From Lotus japonicus (lineage: Eukaryota > Streptophyta > Magnoliopsida > Fabales > Fabaceae): DNA of 64,000 bases. Shown piece by piece: positions 51,101 to 60,762 of the stretch. The notes below the pieces were generated by a model. That model made no database searches and was not told where the DNA came from. It saw nothing but the letters and a program-made list of their open reading frames with translations. The translations under genes were made by a program, and so were the position numbers. The DNA is taken from the NCBI RefSeq assembly GCF_012489685.1, contig NC_080041.1, positions 36,569,780-36,633,779 of the forward strand. Reading direction: 5' to 3'. Every line of letters starts with the position of its first letter. Position 1 is the first letter of the stretch.

Positions 51101-53626
51101 TCATTAACTTCTCAGTTTCTACTTGCACCGCCTTGTTCTTTTCATCACTCATCCTTCGCCTTGGTTGGATGACTGGTTTTGCTCCTGGCCGTATTGCCAG
51201 TTTATGAGTGATCACGTTGGGGTCAATCCCTGGTACGTCATTAATTGTCCATGCAAAAAGATCCAAATTCTCGCCCAAAAGGGTGATTAACCTTTCCTCT
51301 TGTTCTTTTGTTAAACTGCTGTCTATTTTCAAAACCTTATCCTTGACTTGTGCTGATTTTGTTTCTTCCAAAGGTTGTGGGCGGAAGTCATCAGCGTCAT
51401 CTCTTGGGTCTAAGCTAAACCCTTCGTGTGGAAAAATCTCTGTGATACGGTGGCTTTCCTTGGCGGCCTTTCGCCCATAGAGAGCCACACTTCTTAAGTA
51501 ACATTCTCTTGTTGCATTCTGATCCACGCGAAGGACCCCAACCTTCCCATTACATGCTGGGTACTTAACAATTAAATGTGCAGTTGAAATTACAGCACAT
51601 AACTTGTTAAGGGTGTCCCGCCCCAAGAGTACGTTGTAATTGGCCCTACACGCCAATACCAGATACTTCACCTGAAATTTCTTGACAAACTCCCCTTCAC
51701 CAAAAGCCGTTGAAACTTCAACATATCCTTGCACATTAACACGGTCTCCTGTAAATCCCACCAGGGTTCCTGTATATGGTTTTAAGTCTGACTCCTTTAA
51801 CCCCAGGCGATCAAAGGCGTCTCCATAAATGATGTCCGTCGAAGATCCCTGGTCTAAAAACACTTTTTTCGTCATGTAATTATTAACCCTGATTGTCACT
51901 ACAATCAGATCATTTTCATGAGGAATAACATGTGCAAAATCCTGTGGGGTGAATATAATGGGAGAGTGATTCAACCAGCACTCGCCCTCGTACGCCTCAT
52001 GTACAGAATGTACGGCCGCCACATAACGCTTTCTAGCCTTGCTTGAAATCACGCCCCCTCCAAATCCTCCTGCAATGGATGAGCATTCCCCAACAGGATC
52101 GCCCAACTCTGCAACTATCTCCTTTCCTTTGCCTTTGTCCCCTTGAGTTACCTTAGTGGCCTCTGAAGTTGCTGCCTCTTTAACAAAATTCGCCAGATGG
52201 CCCGCCTTGATCAACCTATCAATCTCCCGCCTCAGGTTCCAACAGTTGTCTGTGGTGTGACCCAACGTTTTGTGGTACTCACACCATCTGTTTGTATCCA
52301 CATTAGATGGTGGCCGCCTGGGCGGTGGCGGATATTGCACCGCATTTGTCTGTCCAACTGCTTTCAAGATAGTGCTTAGAGGAGCATTCAATTTAGTAAG
52401 TGGGACTGGAGTTGGCGAGGCTCCCTGTTGGCCAGCCGGGGCTGTAGTGGTACCTTGGGGATTTCTGTGCCACGTATTCTGGAATCCAGGCTTGGAATTT
52501 TGATAGGGGCCAGGTCTTGGAATACGTGGAGTTTGAGCTACCCTTGTTTCCTTTCCAGTCTTGTGTTTTTCCTGCGAAACTCCGCAAGGCTGGACGTGTT
52601 TTTGCCCGTCCTCCCTTTCTTGCTTTTTCTGATCGTCTTGCTCAATCAAAATGAATTCCTGAACGCGAGCACGAAGATCCATCATGTCCCTCGCAGGCCG
52701 TCTGGTTAAATCTCGATTCAAATCCCCCGCCCTGAGGCCATTTTTGAATGACACCAGGCACACATCCGGGTTGTCCTCCTCCAGTTGAACAGCCATTTTG
52801 CTGAAGCGCGCCATGTAGTTCTTGAGCTTCTCTCCTGGCTGTTGATGTATGTTGATGAGGTCAAACATGGTTGCTTTGGTAGTTTTGTTGGCGGAGAATT
52901 GAGTTAGGAATTTAGTAGACAAGTCTGTAAAATTGTCAATGGAGAAGGGCGGCTGTCGGATGAACCATTGCATCGCCATTCCCTTGAATGTTGAAGGTAA
53001 CAATCTACACTTCACCTCATCTGTCGTCCCCCAATAACCATTTTGGTGTTAAAGTATCGCAAATGTTCCATGGGGTCAGATTCGCCCGAAAAGGCGTCTA
53101 AAGCCATCGTTTGCAAATGCTTCGGTATGCCCACCTTTGTGATGGCTGGAACAAAAGGTTGAAACTCGACGACATCCTCGGCCTCAAGGCGTTGTCCTTG
53201 CTTATAATCTTGCCGCTGGGTTAAATACTCCACCTGGGCTTGCAACTGCTCGTTTTGGCTTTGTACTTTTTGCAAAGTATCCAACATTTGTTGCAAAGCC
53301 GCAGGCGTGATACCCGTCATTACTTCTTGTGTTTTCCTCGGAGCGTTGTTTTTGAGGTCTTCTAGATTCACATATTCAGGCGGCGTTGATCGTTGCCTGA
53401 CACCTGGATCTGATTTGGCTATCAGATCTGAGGGCCTTCCCGGAGCCAAATTCACCAACGACGCTGGTGACTGCGCCACTGAGTGAACCCCTTCCGAGGA
53501 AGCCTCATGTTCCTGCTCTTGAGGTATTGCACGATTGTTGTATCATCCGCCGCCGCGGCCGCCCTGACGACCACCACCTCTCCGGCGATGATCACGGCGG
53601 CCCCCACCGCACGAACGGGTTTCCAT
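48177..53626 (-). pseudogene. Tat gypsy gag-pol polyprotein, broken
   Basis: The start is the ATG 53626-53624 with a Gly/Arg-rich leader, cut by an in-frame TGA at 53545-53543. The gag core ('MQWFIRQPPFSIDNFTDLS', 'QQPGEKLKNYMARF') is reached after a 1-nt shift in a G run near 53026. The Cys-His region reads 'CEYHKTLGHTTDNCWNL'. The protease has 'FLDQGSSTDIIYG'. RT has 'KWRMCTDYTSLNK' and catalytic 'EVYVDDMIVKS'. The first RNase H follows. The second RNase H begins 'WILSVDGSSND' and runs to 'NERADVLAKLAS'. The integrase has an HHCC finger ('HIGGRSLAVKVLR', 'CVKCQVF') and DDE residues in 'WGTDILGPF', 'VMDNRTQF' and 'QTNGQAESANK'. In-frame TAA (50855-50853) and TAG (50099-50097) stops break RT and the first RNase H. 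Confidence 0.92.
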
Positions 53627-53680
53627 GGATCGTAACTCTCACCCTCTACGTCAACTGGTAGATCGAGGTTAGACCCACAG

Positions 53681-53689
53681 ACGGCGCCA
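53681..53689 (-). other. Primer-binding site of Tat gypsy element
   Basis: On the minus strand TGGCGCCGT lies 1 nt from the 5' LTR. It is the start of the tRNA-Asp 3' complement used by Tat/Ogre-type elements; pairing weakens after nine bases. Confidence 0.7.
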
Positions 53690-53690
53690 A

Positions 53691-54067
53691 TGTTCTGTAC
53701 TAGGGATGCTTACGTGAGAAAGGGAAAGAAAGTAAACCATAGCAGAACACTTAAAATAGCAAAGATGTTATAAAAGGTATATTCTCATTAAATGTTCAAA
53801 AAGTGGTTCGTACAAGGTGATGACCTCCCCTTTTATAGAGGGTGTGGTCATGATATGTACTTTTCCTATATTTGGGCCTGACAATCAGGGCCCAAATCTC
53901 TATGCGTATAAGACAAATCCAAAGGAATCTTCCAGCTGGCTTGTGGGTCCGTTTAGAGAGAGGGCGAGATTCCTTGTTGTTTCGCCAGTTCCCGCCATGA
54001 CTGCCTTCGTTCATTTGATTGCTTGATTTGGGCGGGCATAGGGAATCTCTATGTCCCGCCCAGTCCA
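53691..54067 (-). repeat. Tat gypsy 5' LTR
   Basis: 377 bp. Element-sense TATA CTATAAAA at 53838-53831. The RNA start is expected about 30 nt further along the minus strand. Confidence 0.92.
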
Positions 54068-55235
54068 CCATTGATTTTAAAAGTAAATTCTCATCTAATT
54101 TAATTTGAATTTGAAAATGTATATATTTTAAAAGTAAATATATAGATAATTTATTATTTAAATTTTAAACCAATTAGAATGAATTATTTTTAATATATAG
54201 ATTATTTCTCTTTTATTTTAGATTATTTATCATTTAATAATGAATGTATAGATTATTTTGATTTAAATTGTGAATTAAATTGATTATTAAGCAATTTTTT
54301 GAAAGTAAATATATAGATTATTTTAAATTTTAATTATAATTTTAAAAGTAAATTGTGATCTAAATTGGTCATCTTACAACAATTATGACAGCCTAGATGA
54401 TATCAACACATCAAAGTTTTAAACACAATTAACTCTTCAGGTTTGTCTAATCATCAATTAAGGCTTAAAATTAGTGTTCCCGTAATGCTTCTAAGAAATA
54501 TTGACCAATCAGTTGGAACATGTAATGACACACGTTTGATTATTACTCAAATGGGAACATGTTTTGGAAGCAAATGTCAGACAAATAGTTTCCACCAGAT
54601 AGGAGAAGTCCTTTTAAATTTCAAAGGAGACAATTTCCTATAACACTCTCTTTTGTCACGACAATAAACAAAAGTCAAGACAATCATTAAAAAATGTGGA
54701 GATATATTAGCCAAAATCAGTGTTTCAACATGTCCAACTATATGTAGCATTCTCTAGAGTCATGCGTCGTAGAGGATTAAAAAACCTCATTTGTGATAGT
54801 GATGACACAATTCTCATAGTACTTCAAATATAGTTCACTAAGAATTCTTTCGCAATGTCAGGAAATGTGGATCAATACATTCTTAGTTTTATTTTAATGT
54901 AATTATTCTAATTACAAAAAAAAAAGAATTCATGTATATTTTTAGCACATATATGTTACTTCAACTACCTGTAAGAAACTATTTAATAAATATAAAAAAT
55001 CATAAATCGAGCATTTAGGAAAACAAAGACAAATGATTAAAAAAAAGAGCAACTCAAAAAACAAAAACAAACAATTAGTACAAAAAAAAACTTAAAATTT
55101 TATAAATTTTTATATTTAAAATAAACATTATTCTTTTAATCCATAAAATATCTTTAAAAAAACAAATTTTAAAACAGAATCTTACAAAAAACAAAAATGA
55201 ATATCCCCGTGCATCGCACGGGTAAAAGATACTAG
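54068..55235 (+). mobile_element. Helitron 3' portion with helicase remnant
   Basis: Helicase-derived sequence (54443-54870) is followed by AT-rich DNA and a clean Helitron 3' end. The end has stem CCCGTGC (55206-55212), loop ATC, GCACGGG (55216-55222), then CTAG at 55232-55235 and host T at 55236. The 5' end was not found; the gypsy insertion at 44422-54067 may lie inside this Helitron. Confidence 0.78.
54443..54870 (+). pseudogene. Helitron helicase C-terminal fragment, heavily decayed
   Basis: A short frame (54443-54643) holds 'LKISVPVMLLRNIDQSVGTC', matching the same helicase region as 'LKKGAPIMLLRNIDQ' at 330-400. Downstream, pieces of the last helicase motif ('INKSQ'-like near 54665, '.IKKPHL.CDSDD'-like near 54775) can be followed across several stops and shifts to about 54870. 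Confidence 0.75.
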
Positions 55236-55236
55236 T
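55206..55236 (+). other. Helitron 3' terminus with 7-bp hairpin and CTAG
   Basis: Perfect 7-bp stem CCCGTGC/GCACGGG with a 3-nt loop, 9 nt before CTAG. This is a textbook Helitron end. Confidence 0.82.
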
Positions 55237-56037
55237 TGTGACATAATTTTGCGCTTACCATTTTTTTTTTTAAAGTTACAGCATTTAACATGTAGCTTGA
55301 TATGTTTAACAGCACAACTCTTCATAAGTTGTTAAATTTATCTAAACGTTCTTTTAGTATTGTATTTTCACTTTCCCAAATGCGAAGCTTTTTATGTACA
55401 TTTTAAAGAAATTTTAAACATATAATTGCTGAAGATTTTGGATTTGCCTCATCTAAAATGAGTTTTATTACTTAAATATATTCATGGCTCATGAATATAC
55501 ACACAAATCAGCATCAAAATTAGATCAATACTGAATTTCTTATCAGCATCCTGTGTTTAAAACTGTTTTTTGAAATAAGTTTTTAAACTTATTTTGAAAA
55601 GAAGGACAAATTGTTTGACCAAGATATTTTGCAAGGTTAACCGACATGGCGTGAAAATTAAAAGCAAAACAAACTTGGTATTATGAATATTTGGATGTCT
55701 ATCAGAGTTAGGAGTCCATGGGCCAGACCCACATGTATACTTGTTCAACACTCTAAACCTAATAGTATAAATACAAGGGAGTCTGCACCTAGCAGAGCAT
55801 CCCATCACACTATTTCTCTATCTCTTGTTCCTCTATTCTCCTCTCTTATTTACTTGCTTACTCTTTATTCATAACACATTATCAGCACGATAGTCTCTCC
55901 ATAATTTCTAAGTGAAAGAGTAAGTACCACTTCCAGAGTAAGTACCACATCCATGTGGAAGGTTATAATTTTTAATTTTTTCTTCTTCTTCCTTCTCCTT
56001 CTTCTTCGAATCATTTATCTATGAGTCCATAAGTACC
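55237..56037 (+). other. AT-rich spacer, then LTR-like leader of a decayed element
   Basis: Positions 55237-55680 are AT-rich and uninformative. Positions 55680-55910 look like an LTR: TATA 'agtataaataca' at about 55764, a CT-rich leader, then 'attcataaca' followed by 'cattatcagcacga', a sequence seen after the 5' LTR of some plant copia elements. No second LTR is present, so the call is tentative. Confidence 0.35.
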
Positions 56038-56712
56038 ATAGTAATAAAATATGAATCCTGAAGATTCATTGGAAAAATATATGAATCCTGAAGATTCATA
56101 ACTTACGAGTCTGGAAGTACCGTAGTTGATTATCCAAAATATGAATTCTGAAGATTCATTGGAAAAATATATGGATCCTGAAGATTCATAACCTACGAGT
56201 CTGGAAGTACCGTAGTTGATTATACAAAATATGAATCCTGAAGATTCATTGAAAAAATATATGGATCCTGAAGATTCATAACCTACGAGTCTGGAAGTAC
56301 CGTAGTTGATTTTCTAAAATATGAATCCTGAAGATTCATAACCTATTGAGATATATTCTCTTTGAGATTCATTGGAAAAATATATGAATCCTGAAGATTC
56401 ATAACCTACGAGTCTGGAAGTACCGTAGTTGATTATACAAAATATGAATCCTGAAGATTCATTGGAAAAATATATGGATCCTGAAGATTCATAACCTACG
56501 AGTCTGGAAGTACCGTAGTTGATTTTCTAAAATATGAATCCTGAAGATTCATAACCTATTGAGATACATTCTCTTTGAGATTCATTGGAAAAATATATGA
56601 ATCCTGAAGATTCATAACCTACGAGTCTGGAAGTACAGTTTCTTATCTAAAATATGAATCCTGAAGATTCATAACTTATTGAGATATATTCTCTTTGAGC
56701 TATGAGAAGTAC
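56038..56712 (+). repeat. ~90-bp tandem repeat array (about six units)
   Basis: The unit contains 'atgaatcctgaagattcat', 'acctacgagtctggaagtac' and 'cgtagttgatt'. The 'cgagtctggaagtac' mark recurs near 56106, 56195, 56286, 56408, 56499 and 56622, so spacing is 90, 91, 122, 91 and 123. The longer periods carry an extra 'attgagatatattctctttga' block. The array ends at the CATAG target of the solo LTR. Confidence 0.88.
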
Positions 56713-57660
56713 CATAGTGTAACACCCCGATTTCCAGGTGTCACTTTAGTAACCAAAAATAAACTTTACGCGGAAAACAGGTAATTTTTTTTCGTTTTCT
56801 TTCCTTTAAGTCAAAGCGATAAAGAAGTAAAGACAACACCCAACAACTAAACTAACCGATATACAAATATAAACATGTACAGCCTCAGCTGCACTCCCCC
56901 GTCACGCGCACTCGCAGTGACTCCAAAGTAGTACGCCCGTAGGCAAATATGTACAAACCCAGAAGTGTAAGTGAGAAAATTATAATTACAAACCACTAGG
57001 AGAAAGTCGGCCTCAATATGGCCTAAGCAAAGACCCCTATGGTCCAACTGACTCACTGTGATCCCTCAGTAAGAGAACCACACAAAAAGTCATGCGTCGG
57101 GAACCTACCCTGTCCCAAAAGCAAAACGAATCAGAGCTCTACACAAAACATGACGCCAGCCTAAACCTACCCACCCACAACTGCTCACATAACCGAGTCC
57201 TCGGCGAACTGAAGACGGCAAGTTGAAGCTCAGCTCCATGCGTCGTAAAGCTCCTTTCGTCAAACGTCCACTCTCGTCAGTCCGGTTCTCCATGACCCTT
57301 CCCCGGTACGTCGCTCGATGACCCACAACATCGATCACCCAAGCGGTGGGGGCAGCACGGTCCACAAGCTCATACCTGATCCCCCCCGAGGGAGAGACCA
57401 TCGAAAACCAGTCGGCCATCGACATCTGGCAGCAGGCCGACCGCCCAAACACAAACATACAACCAAAGCCAAGGCGCTAGGGTCAACTCACGGAAATAAG
57501 TAGATATACACTCAGCATGTGATAGGGGGTATAGATATATGTTGATATATGTATATATAAACAATCCTAGCATGTTATGGCTCTAACATTGCTTCAATAA
57601 ACAAACAGCACACAATTCAAGTCAGCATGAATGTATGCGTGAAATGCACAATATGATCCG

Positions 57661-57895
57661 GATTTGTGACGCGTTCCCGTTCTCCACAAGTGAAGCATTC
57701 CCGTTCTTCACTATGGATGGACCATTCCCGTTATCCATCCTGGATGAACCATTCCCGTTATTCATCCTTGGTGAACCATTCCCGTTATTCACCATATGAT
57801 GAACCATTCCCGTTATTCATCATTTATGCAAGGTGAACCATTCCCGTTATTCACCATGATATGCACAGGTGAACCATTCCCGTTATTCACCTGAT
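57661..57895 (+). repeat. Minisatellite in the solo LTR ('gaaccattcccgttattca')
   Basis: About eight copies of an 18-20-bp core with variable 5-15-bp links. Each core is a small partial palindrome with its link ('ggtgaa...ttcacc'). Confidence 0.85.
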
Positions 57896-57977
57896 TGATG
57901 CAATATGGTTAGCCAAACAACGAATCGTCCTTACCACGAAAGTGTTTAGCTCACAACCCAATCTCAACAAAACCCAT

Positions 57978-58235
57978 GAGTTAGTGTCGGTCAATACAAC
58001 ACAACTCGGAGTTGGTGTCGGTCAATACAACACAACTCCACCAACAAGAATACACAAGGATCTAGTGTCGGTCAATACAACACAGCCCAAACAACAAAAC
58101 CCAAAATCAAAGTCAGAGTCAGTGTCGGTCAATACAACACGACTCGGAGTTAGTGTCGGTCAATACAACACAACTCCCACCACAAAACCCACAAACAAAG
58201 CCCAGAGTCTGTGCCGGTCAATACAGCACGACTCG
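57978..58235 (+). repeat. Minisatellite in the solo LTR ('gtgtcggtcaatacaacac')
   Basis: Six copies of the 19-bp core, the last diverged to 'gtgccggtcaatacagcac', separated by 12-37 bp of 'aactc...gagt' sequence. Confidence 0.85.
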
Positions 58236-60401
58236 AACAACACTCCCAAGAGTACTAGAGTACTCGGTGACTTTCAATCATCACCGTAGCTCACCTTAGT
58301 GGCTTTCCCGATTCCAAAACTCACAACAAAGGTCGACTTTTCCCCGTCTTTCGTAAATATTTACCCCTTCAGTTTTCCTATACTTCAACGTTAATAACAA
58401 ATGATTTCAATTCAGATTAGTCAGGTTATGAGTTTATTTCTCAAAGTCTAAGTTTCCCAAGTCTTTAGTTTTCAAAGCTCTATCATTCTAAGTTTTCAAA
58501 GATCAACCACCCAAAATACATTTCCCGGGGAAAGTCTAAGTAAACCAACGAATACCAACAAAGGGCTAAGTCTCAAACCCCACATTTGGACTTGCCTAGG
58601 GTTGTTCATCCAACCCGAAATATCAAAGATCACCAGATCAATGAATCTCCACTCCGAAGTTGCGTCAAAACGCTCAATCCAACAAAAGCACAACATCACA
58701 AGTTATGGAAAACATCATAACAACAACTCATCATCATAAACAACATCAGATAAAGCATAGGTCGAATTTATCGACGCCTATCATGCAATCATAGCTAAAT
58801 ATAGCAAGTTTCCCTAACCTCGAGCTGATCCAGCTTCGAAATCACAAGCTCCTTCACTCAAGTGCTCTGAACCTTCCAAAGTTCCTTCAACTGAACCTCG
58901 GAGAAAACAAAGCAGAATCCAAACAATATCGATTAGTTCGATCACAAAACAACACATAAACGATAGAAAAAGCATTAAAGCTTCAGAATACGACATCCGG
59001 GTACGAAAAGACAAGTTTTCGAAACCGAAACACTCCCCCCTAAAGGAATAGCCCACGGCCACTAAGGAAAAAGGGGCTTCGGCTCTTTTTCTTCGATCAA
59101 ATCAATTTACAAGTTAGTTTTAGGGTAAAACTAAGGTAAAGAAACTGTCAGAACAATTTTCGGACAATCGGGTCGAAATACGGCTATCCAGGGGCATTTT
59201 GGTCCAAAATAAAGGCTCAAAACTTCAAAGTTATCAGTTCTGAAAACAAATTTGACAGCAATGATCCCCATGACATCCGTGACAACAAATCCTAAAGGCA
59301 CGAAGGCAGATTAAGTCTTTTCGACAATAAAGTTTCGAAATGTGAGACAAAAAGGGTTTTGAAACAGTTTTTCAGATCCTGGAAAACTGGATCACAATCA
59401 GCGATTACTGACAGAGGTTTTAGACTCATGGGAACGTAAGGAACATAACCCAAGCAAGAAATCAGAGAAAACGGACAGTTTTAGAAAAAGCTCAAAACTG
59501 TGAGCACAGAAACGACTTCAAAAACGCAACAGAAACAGTAATCAGAGGTAGGATTCATGCTAGTTACCTCGATACCTTGAAGTAGAGACGAACTCCACGA
59601 AGATTGGTCGGGTTTTCGCGAAAATTCTTCTCTCCCTTGCTCCCTAGAACTCGCGGCCTTGGAGGAAAGAAAATGGCAAGATTTTGCTTTTTCGAGCTAT
59701 TTATAGGCGGGCGAAATCGTGGGAAAATGAAAATTTCGCGATTCCGATTTTTGCAGCACGTTCACCGAGGAATTCTAAGAGAGATTCTGGCGTCAGAATT
59801 CCAGAACTCAAAACAAGTATCTATGATTTGGGAAAAACGATATCTAAAATCCCAAAGGCGGTGTAAGTTAATCTGTCCCGAAAAACTACTTTTTGCTGTG
59901 ATGCTCAAACGACAAAACTTCCTACTGAAGAAAGATTGGAAACGTCGAAACAAGTCTGGCATCGCGAACGGAATCTTCGTAAGAAGTCCCGAATAGAAAA
60001 ATTCTTCATCCATCGCTCGAATCTAGGGTTTCGGAGCAAAGAAATTAGCGTCGGTGGGCATCCGAAAAGTGAAACCTATCATGCGTACAGTCCAGAGTTC
60101 CGAAATGAAACGCTGGTCGAAGGAAAAATAAAGAGAATCTTTAAATTTTCCAAGAGTTCGAAATCTCACTTAAAACGTTGCTCTAAAAGCGATATAGCCT
60201 ATACTGGACACGCTCGCCATAAGGCAGGTGTGCAGACGACTCGCACTAACTCCGAAAACGACTACGCAACATTCCTCAAGCAATTCCTGGACTTTCTTCT
60301 TCATTAATCTTTCTCAAATATCAAACTCCTGTCACGCTTACACTGATTCTACGCGTGAGTCGGAAACTAGCTTGTTCTGAAAATCCAGGTCTTACACATA
60401 G

Positions 60402-60762
60402 CATGAATAAACAAAGAAAATTTCTAGAAGAACTAGAAATTTATATGAGATATATTGACGTGAATGAAATATCATGGAATATTGATCATTCTTAATTCCT
60501 TCCTTGAAATATTATTGAATCTTTCCACCAGAAGTGGAAGAGGTAAAGAAAGTTCATAAGATACATCATATTAAAATAACGGGTAGAGATCAAGAAAAGA
60601 GTCATAAAATATACTATATTTTAGTTATTTAAATTGAATTGATCTCTTTATTGTATTGACTACTTTTATATGATTTGTTACATAAATCATTTTATGATAA
60701 TTGATTAAGTTAAATTGTGATATCTTATTTTAAATTGAATCATGCTATTTGTTGACTCTATC
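60402..60762. other. AT-rich interval between solo LTR and LINE
   Basis: It continues the sequence interrupted at the CATAG target. A faint gag-like reading near 60405-60480 cannot be confirmed. Nothing else was recognised. Confidence 0.25.

Larger units (their letters stand above)
44422..54067 (-). mobile_element. Tat-lineage Ty3/gypsy retrotransposon with antisense accessory gene (9.65 kb)
   Basis: Two 377-bp LTRs (44422-44798 and 53691-54067) differ at about 12 positions by eye (3.2%). Flanks are ACATT on the left and CCATT on the right, a 5-bp duplication with one mismatch. The right LTR is the 5' LTR. Next to it is a PBS starting TGGCGCCGT (tRNA-Asp type). The order gag, PR, RT, RNase H, second RNase H, INT puts it in Tat. 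Between pol and the 3' LTR is an oppositely oriented gene (45529-47661), as known for Grande and Retand. The solo LTR at 4058-4434 belongs to the same family. Confidence 0.93.
56718..60396. mobile_element. Solo LTR, 3,679 bp, Ty3/gypsy (Del/Tekay-like chromovirus suspected)
   Basis: It starts TGTAACACCCCGATTTCCAG and ends 'gaaaatccaggtcttaca'. The ends are imperfect inverted repeats (TGTAA...TTACA). A perfect 5-bp duplication CATAG flanks it (56713-56717 and 60397-60401). No gag, pol, PBS or second LTR lies inside. The length and the TGTAACACCCC start are typical of Del/Tekay-type plant LTRs (inference). It carries two minisatellites. Short frames inside (for example 57105-57458 and 59604-60307) have no homology and are not called genes. 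Confidence 0.85.

Noticed and set aside
52270..52709. Plus-strand frames opposite Tat gag
   Set aside because: Antisense shadows of the gag linker and Cys-His region; no domain.
56038..56712. Array with ~90-bp period as a possible centromeric satellite
   Set aside because: There are only about six units, bounded by an LTR-like leader on one side and an LTR insertion on the other.
57105..57458. 117-codon minus-strand frame in the solo LTR
   Set aside because: No recognisable domain, and it lies wholly inside a 3.68-kb LTR with clean ends.
57661..58235. Regularly spaced short repeats resembling a CRISPR array
   Set aside because: The repeats are minisatellites inside a plant LTR. Links are short and similar to each other, and no cas genes or prokaryotic context exist.
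59604..60307. 130- and 123-codon plus-strand frames near the end of the solo LTR
   Set aside because: Overlapping frames of similar length in several phases, biased composition and no family match.
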